From: an uncultured Pelagibacteraceae bacterium
GTDB taxonomy: Bacteria > Pseudomonadota > Alphaproteobacteria > Pelagibacterales > Pelagibacteraceae
Assembly: GCA_902543375.1 (NCBI GenBank)
Contig: CACBYE010000001.1
Coordinates: forward strand, 1-64,000
Reading direction: 5' to 3'
DNA: 64,000 nucleotides
How positions within the stretch are numbered: the stretch's first letter is position 1; every line of letters begins with the position of its first letter. The position numbers and the translations under genes are program-made. The notes below the pieces were generated by a model. It had not been told where the DNA came from, searched no databases, and saw only the letters and a program-made list of their open reading frames with translations. Positions 30,125 to 38,787 of the stretch are shown here, one piece after another.

Positions 30125-31099
30125 TTACTTTGCTAAAGATGATACTTTTTTAACTAAAGCACCACCAGTAGGAACTTCTGATCCAAATTGATCATAGATC
30201 CCTTTACTAGCTGCAATAAAAGCACCTTTGTCCGCATTATTAACTTGGACACCAGCATCTTTAATTACTTTTAATAAAGATTTTTCAAGTTTAGCAGCCT
30301 CTTTGTACACAAATTTTTGCGTATCTTTAGCAGCTTTTTCTAAAATATCTTGAACATCTGCAGGAAGTTTATTCCAGTGATCCTTATGAACAGTTACATA
30401 AGCAGGAGTATAAACGTGACCTGTAATTGATAAGTATTTTTGAACTTCTTGAAATTTAGCACTAGCTATTTGAGCATATGGGTTTTCTTGCCCATCCATT
30501 GTACCAGTTTTTAAAGCAGTAAAAACTTCAGAAAATGACATTGGAGTTGGGTTTGCGCCATATGATTGGAACATTTTAACTCTCCATTTTGATTTAGGAG
30601 TTCTTAATTTAATTCCTTTTAAATCACCTGGAGTATTAATTGGTCTAGTATTATTTGTTATATGTCTAAAACCATTTTCCCATACAGCAATAACTTTGTA
30701 TCCTGTTTTATCTTCAAGATTTTTAAACATTCCTGGTAAAACATTTTTTTCAACTTTTGCCATGTGTTTTCTGTCTTTAATAATAAAAGGCATATCAAAA
30801 ACACCAAACTCATCATGAATAGAAGCCATTACTGATGAAGGTAACCACATATTAACTGTGCCTAGTTTTAATTTTTGCATACCTTGTTTATCTTTTCCAA
30901 GTTGCGATGAACCAAAAACAGTTACTTTACCTTTGTTTCCTAATCTTTTATTTGCAAGTTTAGCAAATTCGTCAACAGAAGCAGAAAATAAAGACCCTGG
31001 TTTACCTACGTGTCCAAATTTTACTTCTACTGAATTTGCAGCAAAACTTAAAAATAAAGATGAGAACAATACAACGATTATTTTACTTAATTTATTCAT
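30125..31099 (-). CDS. dctP: TRAP transporter periplasmic binding protein DctP (system 1)
   Basis: This 324-aa secreted protein has a signal peptide of about 22 residues (LSKIIVVLFSSLFLSFAANS). DctP-family features include FGSSQLGKDKQGMQKLKLGT, the ligand-carboxylate-binding Arg in LKGIKLRTP (about residue 166) and LKTGTMDGQENPYAQI (about 196-211). It captures an organic acid for DctQM; the ligand is not known. Unlike most genes here it has a good Shine-Dalgarno (AGAGGGA, about 7 bases before ATG), consistent with high expression. The hairpin after its stop supports the same view. Confidence 0.92.
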   Translation of the reverse strand: MNKLSKIIVVLFSSLFLSFAANSVEVKFGHVGKPGSLFSASVDEFAKLANKRLGNKGKVTVFGSSQLGKDKQGMQKLKLGTVNMWLPSSVMASIHDEFGVFDMPFIIKDRKHMAKVEKNVLPGMFKNLEDKTGYKVIAVWENGFRHITNNTRPINTPGDLKGIKLRTPKSKWRVKMFQSYGANPTPMSFSEVFTALKTGTMDGQENPYAQIASAKFQEVQKYLSITGHVYTPAYVTVHKDHWNKLPADVQDILEKAAKDTQKFVYKEAAKLEKSLLKVIKDAGVQVNNADKGAFIAASKGIYDQFGSEVPTGGALVKKVSSLAK

Positions 31100-31131
31100 A
31101 TTATTTCCCTCTGGTTATTATTTATTTAAAA

Positions 31132-31142
31132 TAGGTTACCTA
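31132..31142. promoter_or_regulatory. Small inverted repeat upstream of dctP (system 1)
   Basis: TAGGTTACCTA is a perfect 5-bp inverted repeat around one base, 33 bases upstream of the dctP ATG in the 122-bp gap between lon and dctP. It could be a regulator half-site pair. It is short, and chance occurrence is possible. Confidence 0.22.
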
Positions 31143-31221
31143 AAATATGAATATAGTTCTAGTGAATAAATTAGCTTAGATAAAAAAAGATAATTAAAGA
31201 AAAATTAGAAGAAATCTATGC

Positions 31222-33600
31222 TTATTGAATACTAGCTTGCGATTTGTCATCTTTTTTAGACAAATCAACCTCAACCCACTCAGTCTTTTTTAACTCTTTA
31301 GTTAAAGCGATTTTTAGAACTTCATCAGCAAACTCGACCGGAGTAATTTTGATAGCGTCTATGATCTTTTTTGGTATATCAACAAGATCTTTTTCATTTT
31401 CCTTTGGTATTAAGACTTCTTTTATCCCAGCTCTATGAGCAGCTAATAATTTTTCCTTTAAACCACCAATTTGTAATACTTGACCAGTCAAAGTGACCTC
31501 ACCAGTCATTGCTACATCTTTTCTAACAGGAATTTCAGTAATAGATGAAACTATTGAAGTGACCATACCTACTCCAGCTGATGGACCATCTTTTGGTGTT
31601 GCTCCCTCAGGAACATGAATATGAAAATCTTTTTTTTCAAATAATGGAGGAATAATTCCATATTCTAAACATTTTGATCTTACAAAAGATTTTGCTGCCT
31701 TAACCGACTCCTGCATAACATCGCCAAGTTTACCAGTAATTTGCATACGACCTTTACCAGGCATGGTAACAGTTTCTATTTTTAAAATTTCACCACCATA
31801 CTCTGTCCAAGCTAAACCTGTAACTACACCTACTCTACTTTCGGTTTCTAATTCGCTTGATTTAAATTTAGGAACACCTAAAAAATCTGGTAAATTTTGT
31901 GTATCAATATCTATTTCTTTTTTCTCTCCCGATACAACCTTTTTAACCACTTTTCTTGCAATCTTAGAAATTTCTCTTTCAAGATTTCTTACACCAGACT
32001 CCCTAGTATAACTTCTTATAACTTCTTTAATAATATCATCACTTAAATTCATTTCTTTATCTTTTACACCGTTGTCTTTAATCTGTTTAGGAAGAAGATA
32101 CTTATTTGCAATATTGATTTTTTCATCTTCGGTATAACCCGCTAACCTTATGACTTCCATTCTATCTAATAATGGAGGCAAAATATTAAGAGTATTTGCT
32201 GTTGTCACAAACATTACATCAGATAAATCATAATCAACCTCAAGATAATGATCATTAAACGTAGTATTCTGCTCTGGATCTAAAGCTTCTAACAACGCTG
32301 ATGATGGATCACCTCTATAATCATTGCCAACTTTATCAATTTCGTCTAACAAAATAAGTGGATTTTTTGTTCCTGCTTTTTTCATCATTTGTATAATTTT
32401 ACCTGGGAGTGAACCAATGTAAGTTCTTCTGTGTCCTCTTATTTCCGCTTCATCTCTCATGCCACCTACTGACATCCTTACAAACTCTCTGTTTGTTGCT
32501 TTAGCAATTGATTTACCCAAAGATGTTTTTCCTACGCCTGGAGGACCAACTAAACAAAGAATTGGGCCTTTAATTTTTTCCATTCTCTTTTGTACTGCTA
32601 AAAATTCAATTATTCTTTCTTTTACTTTTTCTAAACCGAAGTGATCTTTATCAAGAACATCTAAAGCTTTTTTTAAGTCTATTGCTACATCACTTTTTTT
32701 ATGCCATGGAAGATCTATCATCCAATCTAAGTAATTTCTAACAACAGTTGCTTCTGCTGACATAGGGCTCATATTTTTTAATTTTTTTAATTCTTGAAGA
32801 CACTTTTTTTCAACCTCTTTTGGCATTTTAGATTTAAGGATTGCTTTATTCAAGCTGGTGTTTTCATCTTTACCGTCTTCAATCTCACCTAATTCTTTTT
32901 GTATCGCTTTTAATTGTTCATTTAAATAATACTCTCTTTGAGTTTTTTCCATTTGAGTTTTAACTCTTCCTCTAATTCTTTTTTCAACTCCAATAATACT
33001 TGTCTCATTTTCCATTATTTTAATAATCGTATTTAATCTTTTTTTGACATCAATAGTTTCAAAAATTTGTTGCTTTTCAGAAATCGTTGCAGAAATGTGT
33101 GAAGCAATATTATCTGCTATTTGTGAAGGATCCTTTAATTGTTTTATTGTGCTTAGTGTTTCACCAGAAACCTTTTTGTTAACGGTTGATAATTTTTCCA
33201 TTCGTCTCACTGCAGTTGCAGCAAGAGGATATAGATCTTCATTATCATCTATAATGTCATTATAAGGCGTATAATCACAATTTATAAATTTATCGTTATC
33301 TTTAAAGTCAACTATTTTTACTCTTCTAAGTCCTTCTACTAATACTTTTACAGTTCCATCTGGTAATTTCAAAAGTTGTAGAATGCTACCCTCACAGCCA
33401 TACATAAATATGTCAGTTTTTTTTGGGTCGTCAATTTCAGAATTTTTTTGAGTAACTAAAATAATTTTTTTTTCTTTTTTCATTACTTCATTTAATGCTG
33501 AAATTGATTTATCTCTTCCTACAAATAAAGGAATCACCATGCTTGGAAACACAACAATATCTCTTAATGGTAATAATGGTAATGAGCTTTTAACTTCCAT
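31222..33600 (-). CDS. lon: ATP-dependent protease Lon
   Basis: This 792-aa protease has an N-terminal LON substrate domain (LPLLPLRDIVVFPSMVIPLFVGR), AAA+ Walker A GPPGVGKTS (about 351-359), Walker B PLILLDEIDKV, and a C-terminal protease domain with the catalytic Ser in PKDGPSAGVGM and Lys in the following KEKLLAAHRAGIKEV region. It degrades misfolded and regulatory proteins. It closes the tig-clpP-clpX-lon block, in the conserved order. The bases just before the ATG (CTCCTT) are not a Shine-Dalgarno. Confidence 0.97.
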   Translation of the reverse strand: MEVKSSLPLLPLRDIVVFPSMVIPLFVGRDKSISALNEVMKKEKKIILVTQKNSEIDDPKKTDIFMYGCEGSILQLLKLPDGTVKVLVEGLRRVKIVDFKDNDKFINCDYTPYNDIIDDNEDLYPLAATAVRRMEKLSTVNKKVSGETLSTIKQLKDPSQIADNIASHISATISEKQQIFETIDVKKRLNTIIKIMENETSIIGVEKRIRGRVKTQMEKTQREYYLNEQLKAIQKELGEIEDGKDENTSLNKAILKSKMPKEVEKKCLQELKKLKNMSPMSAEATVVRNYLDWMIDLPWHKKSDVAIDLKKALDVLDKDHFGLEKVKERIIEFLAVQKRMEKIKGPILCLVGPPGVGKTSLGKSIAKATNREFVRMSVGGMRDEAEIRGHRRTYIGSLPGKIIQMMKKAGTKNPLILLDEIDKVGNDYRGDPSSALLEALDPEQNTTFNDHYLEVDYDLSDVMFVTTANTLNILPPLLDRMEVIRLAGYTEDEKINIANKYLLPKQIKDNGVKDKEMNLSDDIIKEVIRSYTRESGVRNLEREISKIARKVVKKVVSGEKKEIDIDTQNLPDFLGVPKFKSSELETESRVGVVTGLAWTEYGGEILKIETVTMPGKGRMQITGKLGDVMQESVKAAKSFVRSKCLEYGIIPPLFEKKDFHIHVPEGATPKDGPSAGVGMVTSIVSSITEIPVRKDVAMTGEVTLTGQVLQIGGLKEKLLAAHRAGIKEVLIPKENEKDLVDIPKKIIDAIKITPVEFADEVLKIALTKELKKTEWVEVDLSKKDDKSQASIQ

Positions 33601-33660
33601 AAGGAGAATATGGATATTAAATCTGTTTTTGCAATACCTTTTTATGAGTTATTATGGTTA

Positions 33661-34929
33661 TTAAGCCGCTGTTGTTTTGGAAGATTTTGATTTAGTCTCT
33701 TTTTTTGAATGTACTATAATGGGTTGAGATTGACCTCTTGCAGCGGAAGCATCAACAATTACTTCCTCAATATTTTCTTGACTAGGTAAGTCATACATCG
33801 TTTTTAAAAGTATATTTTCTAATATCGACCTTAGTCCTCTTGCTCCAGTTTTTTTATTAATTGCCTTAATTGCAATCTCTTTAAGGGCATTATCTTTAAA
33901 TACCAGTTTTGCACCATCTAGTTTAAATAATTCTTGATATTGTTTTGTTAAAGAATTTTTTGGCTCTTCAAGGATTTTGATTAAAGATTTTTCGTCTAAA
34001 TCCTCCAAGGTTGCAATCATTGGTAACCTTCCAACGAACTCAGGTATTAATCCGTACTTTAATAAATCCTCTGGCTCTAAGTTTTTCATCCACTCACCAG
34101 TTTTTTTGTCTTGCATATTTTTTACATCTGCTCCAAAACCAATTGAGGTACCTTTGTCTCTTTGAGAGATAATTTTATCTAATCCAGCAAATGCACCACC
34201 ACAAATAAATAAAATGTTTGTGGTGTCAACTTGTAAAAATTCCTGTTGCGGATGTTTTCGACCACCTTGTGGAGGAACACTAGCAATAGTTCCTTCCATT
34301 ATTTTTAACAAAGCTTGTTGAACACCCTCACCAGATACATCTCTAGTAATTGATGGATTTTCAGATTTTCTACTAATTTTATCGACCTCATCAATGTATA
34401 CGATTCCTCTTTGAGCTTTTTCCACATTATAATCTGCAGCTTGAAGTAACTTTAAAATAATATTTTCTACATCTTCGCCAACATACCCTGCTTCGGTTAA
34501 AGTTGTTGCATCTGCCATTGTGAATGGAACATCTAAAATTCTCGCAAGAGTTTGTGCTAACAAAGTTTTTCCACAGCCTGTTGGACCAACTAAAAGGATA
34601 TTTGATTTTGCAAGCTCAACATTTTTACTTGTTTTATTTTCATAATTTAGTCTTTTATAATGATTGTGTACTGCTACAGACAAAACTTTTTTTGCGTGAG
34701 ACTGTCCAATTACATAATCATCTAGAACTGAACAAATTTCTTTAGGAGAAGGTAATCCGTCTTGGTGTTTAACAAATGTTTCCTTACTTTCTTCTTTAAT
34801 AATATCCATACACAATTCAACACACTCATCACATATAAATACGGTTGGACCTGCTATAAGTTTACGAACTTCGTGTTGACTTTTACCGCAGAAAGAACAG
34901 TAAAGAATATTTTTGTTATTTGTGTTCAT
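33661..34929 (-). CDS. clpX: ATP-dependent Clp protease ATP-binding subunit ClpX
   Basis: This 422-aa AAA+ unfoldase begins with the C4 zinc-binding domain ([14 protein letters not shown] ... CDECVELC), followed by Walker [13 protein letters not shown] (about 113-124), Walker [12 protein letters not shown] and the RKH pore loop region. It recognises substrates and feeds them to ClpP. The C-terminal tail ([14 protein letters not shown]) is low complexity. It lies 88 bp after clpP. Confidence 0.97.
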   Translation of the reverse strand: MNTNNKNILYCSFCGKSQHEVRKLIAGPTVFICDECVELCMDIIKEESKETFVKHQDGLPSPKEICSVLDDYVIGQSHAKKVLSVAVHNHYKRLNYENKTSKNVELAKSNILLVGPTGCGKTLLAQTLARILDVPFTMADATTLTEAGYVGEDVENIILKLLQAADYNVEKAQRGIVYIDEVDKISRKSENPSITRDVSGEGVQQALLKIMEGTIASVPPQGGRKHPQQEFLQVDTTNILFICGGAFAGLDKIISQRDKGTSIGFGADVKNMQDKKTGEWMKNLEPEDLLKYGLIPEFVGRLPMIATLEDLDEKSLIKILEEPKNSLTKQYQELFKLDGAKLVFKDNALKEIAIKAINKKTGARGLRSILENILLKTMYDLPSQENIEEVIVDASAARGQSQPIIVHSKKETKSKSSKTTAA

Positions 34930-35017
34930 AAAATTTTAAACGAATCAATATTAATACTTTAATATAAGTGACTCATAATAATCAAGTTTTTGATCGACTT
35001 AAGCTATATGTGGTACT

Positions 35018-35629
35018 TTAAGATCTTTTTTCTACTACAGAGTCTATTAAACCAAAAGATTTAGCTGTGTCTGCAGTCATAAAATTATCTCTCTCTAAAG
35101 CAGATTTAATTTCTTCCACAGATTTACCAGTATGTTTTGAGTAAATCTCATTTAATCTTTTTTTTAAAGACAATACCTCGTTGGCGTGAATTTCTATGTC
35201 GGTCGCCTGCCCTTGAAAACCTGCAGATGGTTGGTGAACCATGATTCTTGAATTTGGAAGTGAGTATCTTTTTCCTTTAGTTCCTGCCGATAATAAAAAA
35301 GAACCCATAGACGCTGCTTGACCGATACATAAAGTTGAAATGTCTGGCTTTACGTATTGCATAGTATCATAAATTCCTAATCCAGCAGTTACAAGTCCGC
35401 CTGGACTGTTAATATATAAAAAAATTTCTTTTTTTGGATCCTCAGCTTCTAAAAATAAAAGTTGAGCAGTGACTAATGAAGCAACATTGTCATTTATTTG
35501 ACCAGTTAAAAAGATTATTCTTTCCTTCAGCAATCTTGAATAAATATCGTAAGCTCTTTCACCTTTATTGGATTGCTCAACGACCATAGGAATTAAACTG
35601 CTCATATTTTCTGACAATTTATTATTCAT
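35018..35629 (-). CDS. clpP: ATP-dependent Clp protease proteolytic subunit ClpP
   Basis: This is a 203-aa serine protease. The catalytic triad positions are Ser107 (GQAASMGS), His132 (RIMVHQPS) and Asp181 (ERDNFM), spaced as in E. coli ClpP. A short N-terminal propeptide-like segment of about 10-14 residues precedes IPMVVEQSN. It forms a tetradecameric chamber with ClpX. It follows tig by 33 bp. Confidence 0.97.
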   Translation of the reverse strand: MNNKLSENMSSLIPMVVEQSNKGERAYDIYSRLLKERIIFLTGQINDNVASLVTAQLLFLEAEDPKKEIFLYINSPGGLVTAGLGIYDTMQYVKPDISTLCIGQAASMGSFLLSAGTKGKRYSLPNSRIMVHQPSAGFQGQATDIEIHANEVLSLKKRLNEIYSKHTGKSVEEIKSALERDNFMTADTAKSFGLIDSVVEKRS

Positions 35630-35662
35630 AAGATTGATTCGTATTACTTATACAACTTGAGA

Positions 35663-37087
35663 TTACTTTTTGCTAACTTTTTTTGTTTTTTTTGAGATAG
35701 TCTCGGATTTTTTGCTAGTTTTTTTTACCTCTTTTTTTTTGGTTTCAACTTTTTTCTTTGAATATTTTTTTACTTCTTTTTCAAGATTTAAATCTTGATT
35801 TTGAGATTGTTTTAATATTTTTTCAGCTTCATCTTTTGAAACCTCTTTTTTATTAGATTTAGCTTTTTGTTTAACAAGGTTTAGAATTTTTTCCTCATAT
35901 ACAGTACCCCTCAAGCTCGCAAGTGCGGATTGATTCTTTTGATAAAAATCCATTACCATTTTTTCTTGGCCTGGCATCATTCTGATTTGTTTTTGCACCT
36001 CAGCTTGCAACTCCTGTTCAGTTACTTTTATTTGATTTTTTTCTCCAAATTCATTTAGTATCAAACCAACCTTTATTCTTTTTTTAGCTATTTGTTCAAA
36101 ATTATCTTTACTATTTTTTTTATCTTGTTCTGTCATTCCTTGAGAAAGAGCCTTTATCTCCTCATCCAATAAGTTTTGTGGTATTTCATCAACTTTAAAT
36201 TTTTCTAATTCTTTTAGAATTTGATTTTTTGATAATCTATCTAAAGAATTTTTATATTCATCATTAATCTGTTTTGAAATAAGAGTTTTTAAATCTTTTA
36301 AATCCTTAGCGCCTAAGTTTTTTGCGAACTCATCATCAATTCTTACTTCTTCTGAAATTTTGACTGACAAAATTTTACAATTAAACTTTGCTTTTTTATT
36401 AATTAATTCTTTTTCAGGAAAATTCTCAGGTAACGTAGCCTCAACAATTTTTTGATCATCTTTTTTAACTCCTACTAATTGTTTATCAAAACCTTTTAAA
36501 AATAGATCTTTGCCTAGTGTTAATTGAGTATTCTTTCCTTCTCCCCCCTTAAAAGTTTTTTCATCAACAGTTGCTGTATAGTCAAATGATACTAGGTCAC
36601 CCTCTTTTGACCTTGTTTCAGGTGGAGCATCTTTGAAACTTGGTGTGTTTTTAGCTATTTCTTTAATTCTTTTTTCAGTTTCACTTTCATCAATTTTAAC
36701 AATGTATTCATCGAATTTGATATTTTCTATAGATTTCAACTCAACTTTAGGAAACTCTGTAACAGATATAATATATTCTAAATCTTTATCCTCACCATAG
36801 GTTTTAAGATCTAACTTTGGTTGTCCTGCTGGTTTAATTTTATTTTCCTCTAAAGCTTTGGTGGTGGTGTCTTTTAAAACTTTATCTAAAACCTCACTAA
36901 ATACTGCTTTACCGAATTGTCTTTTTAGAACTTCTATTGGAACCTTTCCTGGTCTAAAGCCTTTTAAATTCACAGTGCCTTTTATTTCCTGATATTTTTC
37001 ATCCATATAAGAGTTCATTGTCTTTTTATCGATGAAAACTTTAATGTCCTTATTCAGACCTTTTTTATTTTCTACAGTAACTTTCAT
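35663..37087 (-). CDS. tig: Trigger factor with long Lys-rich C-terminal tail
   Basis: This 474-aa ribosome-bound chaperone has the ribosome-binding signature GFRPGKVPIEVLKRQFG (about residues 42-58), a PPIase domain (EGDLVSFDYTATVDEKTFKGG, about 163-183) and a helical C-domain. From about residue 412 the protein continues into a roughly 60-residue tail made almost only of Lys, Ser, Glu, Thr and Val. The start lies just 10 bases after the 3' end of tRNA-Leu, with no Shine-Dalgarno, so its mRNA is probably released by tRNA processing. Confidence 0.93.
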   Translation of the reverse strand: MKVTVENKKGLNKDIKVFIDKKTMNSYMDEKYQEIKGTVNLKGFRPGKVPIEVLKRQFGKAVFSEVLDKVLKDTTTKALEENKIKPAGQPKLDLKTYGEDKDLEYIISVTEFPKVELKSIENIKFDEYIVKIDESETEKRIKEIAKNTPSFKDAPPETRSKEGDLVSFDYTATVDEKTFKGGEGKNTQLTLGKDLFLKGFDKQLVGVKKDDQKIVEATLPENFPEKELINKKAKFNCKILSVKISEEVRIDDEFAKNLGAKDLKDLKTLISKQINDEYKNSLDRLSKNQILKELEKFKVDEIPQNLLDEEIKALSQGMTEQDKKNSKDNFEQIAKKRIKVGLILNEFGEKNQIKVTEQELQAEVQKQIRMMPGQEKMVMDFYQKNQSALASLRGTVYEEKILNLVKQKAKSNKKEVSKDEAEKILKQSQNQDLNLEKEVKKYSKKKVETKKKEVKKTSKKSETISKKTKKVSKK

Positions 37088-37097
37088 AATATATTGT

Positions 37098-37182
37098 TGG
37101 TAGGGCGAAAAGGACTCGAACCTTCACAGATTGCTCTATCGGTTCCTAAGACCGACGCGTCTACCAATTCCGCCATCGCCCC
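37098..37182 (-). tRNA. tRNA-Leu (anticodon TAG), CCA encoded
   Basis: This 85-nt class II tRNA lies on the minus strand. The acceptor stem GGGGCGA pairs with TCGCCCT (one G-T pair), followed by discriminator A and CCA. The anticodon stem TCGGT/ACCGA encloses CTTAGGA (TAG). A long variable arm (TAGAGCAATCTGTG region) and T-loop GGTTCGAGTCC follow. It lies 10 bases upstream of tig on the same strand. Confidence 0.95.
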
Positions 37183-37197
37183 ACAAATTCAAGAGAC

Positions 37198-37226
37198 TAT
37201 ATATATGATTGAAACTATTTGTCCAA
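37198..37226 (-). promoter_or_regulatory. Promoter for tRNA-Leu and tig
   Basis: On the minus strand, TTGGAC (226-221) and TATATA (203-198) are separated by 17 bases. The predicted start is about 8 bases before the tRNA 5' end at 37182. No other promoter is possible in the 10-base tRNA-tig gap, so tig is presumably expressed from here. Confidence 0.5.
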
Positions 37227-37235
37227 CGACAATTA

Positions 37236-37265
37236 TTGTAAATTATATTATTTATACTCTATAAT
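37236..37265 (+). promoter_or_regulatory. Promoter placed for a leaderless transcript (DUF1289 gene)
   Basis: TTGTAA (236-241), an 18-base spacer and a perfect TATAAT (260-265) lie immediately upstream of the ATG at 37272. The predicted start (about 6-7 bases after the -10) falls on or next to the A of the ATG, and no Shine-Dalgarno can fit. An alternative -10, TATACT at 253-258, would give a leader of about 7 bases. Confidence 0.45.
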
Positions 37266-37271
37266 AATATT

Positions 37272-37523
37272 ATGATTGTTTCTCCTTGTATAAGTATTTG
37301 TAAAACTGATCCAAAAACAGGGTATTGTTATGGTTGTGGAAGAAATAATCAAGAAAAAAAAACCTGGAAAGCTGAAGATACAACTGATGACTGGAAAAAA
37401 GAAAATCTTGGAATTATTCAAAAGAGATTAACTGGTTGGCAATTAGTAAGTTTCAAAGAGTCCTATACTTATAAAATTGAAAATGGTATCTCTCTTTTTA
37501 AAAAGAAATTATTAGATGAGTAA
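37272..37523 (+). CDS. DUF1289 family protein
   Basis: This 83-aa protein has the DUF1289 cysteine pattern near its start: SPCISICKTDPKTGYCYGCGR, with Cys residues at about 5, 9, 17 and 20 that may bind a metal. GWQ-containing helices follow (LGIIQKRLTGWQ). Function is unknown; the family is widespread in proteobacteria. It probably leads a three-gene operon with the two small genes that overlap it in sequence. Confidence 0.8.
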   Translation: MIVSPCISICKTDPKTGYCYGCGRNNQEKKTWKAEDTTDDWKKENLGIIQKRLTGWQLVSFKESYTYKIENGISLFKKKLLDE

Positions 37524-37689
37524 AACTACAGTCGTAATTATTGTATATGTTCTAGGTCTTATTTTTGGGGCTCTTTTTCTTGACTTATGGAGTGCTGACA
37601 CCAGTATTATCAAAGGTTTGGTGGGGCTCGGTTGGACAGCTTTACTTTTAATTGGTTTATTTTTTGCCGAAAAAAATGAGAGAAATTAG
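37516..37689 (+). CDS. Small two-helix membrane protein (57 aa), unknown
   Basis: This short frame begins MSKTTVVIIVYVLGLIFGAL and ends FFAEKNERN, with two hydrophobic helices (about residues 5-22 and 35-51) joined by a short loop (DLWSADTS). Its ATG overlaps the DUF1289 stop by 8 bp, and its end overlaps the start of the next gene by 14 bp. This coupling, and the clean two-helix pattern, support a real gene. No family is recognised. Confidence 0.6.
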   Translation: MSKTTVVIIVYVLGLIFGALFLDLWSADTSIIKGLVGLGWTALLLIGLFFAEKNERN

Positions 37690-38098
37690 ATTTTTAATTT
37701 CTCTTTTATTAATAGTTCTACCCTTCCAACATCTTAAATCAGAAATAATCATTATGAGTGAATGTGATGATAAACAAGATGAATTTTTAAAGAATGAATA
37801 TATCTTAAATCTTGATGAATTAATCATGACTCGAAATTATGTATATAAGGAAAAGACATATCAAAAGTATCGGCTAACTGACCTGAGTGTAAAAAAGTCA
37901 AACACTTACGTTAGAAACATATATCAAGAAAATGGGAAAATATTTACTCATAAACATGGTTATCCTCAATTTTATACTCAAATTTTATTTGAAATAGGAA
38001 AAACTGAAATTTTTATGAAAACAGTTTTAAATGACGAAGAAGGAATGTCAAAAATTTCAAATTGCAAAAAAATAGAAAAATTTAAAAAAGAAAGTTAG
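37676..38098 (+). CDS. Secreted hypothetical protein
   Basis: The protein is 140 aa from the chosen start. The frame is open from 37652, but MREIRFLISLLLIVLPFQ at 37676 gives a proper signal peptide (cleavage near LKSE, about residue 23) and a coupled overlap with the upstream small gene. The mature part is polar, with two Cys (SECDD near the N-terminus, SNCKK near the C-terminus) that could form a disulfide in the periplasm. No family is recognised. Its stop overlaps the opposite small gene by 4 bp. Confidence 0.7.
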   Translation: MREIRFLISLLLIVLPFQHLKSEIIIMSECDDKQDEFLKNEYILNLDELIMTRNYVYKEKTYQKYRLTDLSVKKSNTYVRNIYQENGKIFTHKHGYPQFYTQILFEIGKTEIFMKTVLNDEEGMSKISNCKKIEKFKKES

Positions 38099-38220
38099 TC
38101 TTTTTTCTTTTTACTAAATAAATTTTTTTTATTCTTAGAAAATCTACTATTTGTAATGTTGCTTCTATGTTTAGCGTAAGCTTGTTTTTGTGCTTGTTTC
38201 ATTGCTCTTTTTGAAGACAT
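38095..38220 (-). CDS. Small highly basic protein (41 aa), unknown
   Basis: This short frame (MSSKRAMKQAQKQAYAKHRS ... NLFSKKKKD) is about one third Lys/Arg, with no hydrophobic segment. It starts six bases after the stop of the histidine phosphatase gene, in the same direction, as expected for a coupled gene. The composition suggests nucleic-acid or ribosome binding, but that is inference from charge only. Low complexity makes a chance frame possible. Confidence 0.5.
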   Translation of the reverse strand: MSSKRAMKQAQKQAYAKHRSNITNSRFSKNKKNLFSKKKKD

Positions 38221-38226
38221 AATATT

Positions 38227-38784
38227 TTAAAAATCAATTTCTATACTTCCTATTATATTAAAATATTTGTCCGAAACAACTATTTCACCTGATGAAGGAC
38301 CATAATTTAAAACCTCAGATATAAACACGTAGTGGGTTACTAAGATTAAATTTTTCTTACTTTTTAAATTTTTTATATAGTTATTAAATGCTTTAATCTG
38401 CTTTTCTTTATTTTTTGAAAATTTCGAACTGTAAAAAGAGTTTAAGAAACTATTTGTTGAATAATTTTTAAATGCAATTTTTGCAGTTTCTCTACATCTG
38501 CACCATTCACTAGATAGCACTTTGCCTATTTCGATCTTATTTTTATTAAAAAATTCACCAATGCGTTGAGCTTGTTTTCTTCCATCCTCACTCAAATTTC
38601 TTTGAGTAGAACAATCGTTTAAATTGAAACCAGCAGGATCACCATTTCCAGGTGCATATGCATGTCTAATAAATATTAATTTTTCTCCAACATCCAATTG
38701 ATTTATTAAATTTTTGTATAAATCTGCTTTAATTGGTGTTGTTAAAGATATAAAAATTATAATAAAAAATCTTAATAATTTCAT
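38227..38784 (-). CDS. Histidine phosphatase superfamily protein, secreted
   Basis: This 185-aa protein has a signal-like N-terminus (LLRFFIIIFISLTTPIKA). The phosphatase core has the catalytic His in LIFIRHAYAPG (RHA in place of the usual RHG, about residues 39-42), SEWCRCRETAKIAF (second catalytic Arg) and a later THYVFISEV (second His). Members remove phosphate from diverse substrates; a periplasmic one may scavenge phosphate or process a cell-wall intermediate. The substrate is unknown. It is divergent from the uracil-DNA glycosylase gene, with only a 3-bp gap. Confidence 0.8.
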   Translation of the reverse strand: MKLLRFFIIIFISLTTPIKADLYKNLINQLDVGEKLIFIRHAYAPGNGDPAGFNLNDCSTQRNLSEDGRKQAQRIGEFFNKNKIEIGKVLSSEWCRCRETAKIAFKNYSTNSFLNSFYSSKFSKNKEKQIKAFNNYIKNLKSKKNLILVTHYVFISEVLNYGPSSGEIVVSDKYFNIIGSIEIDF

Positions 38785-38787
38785 AAT

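Noticed and set aside
34930-35017. Weak ATCAA/TTGAT hairpin between clpP and clpX as a terminator
   Set aside because: 5-bp AT-rich stem without a U-run; not enough for termination.
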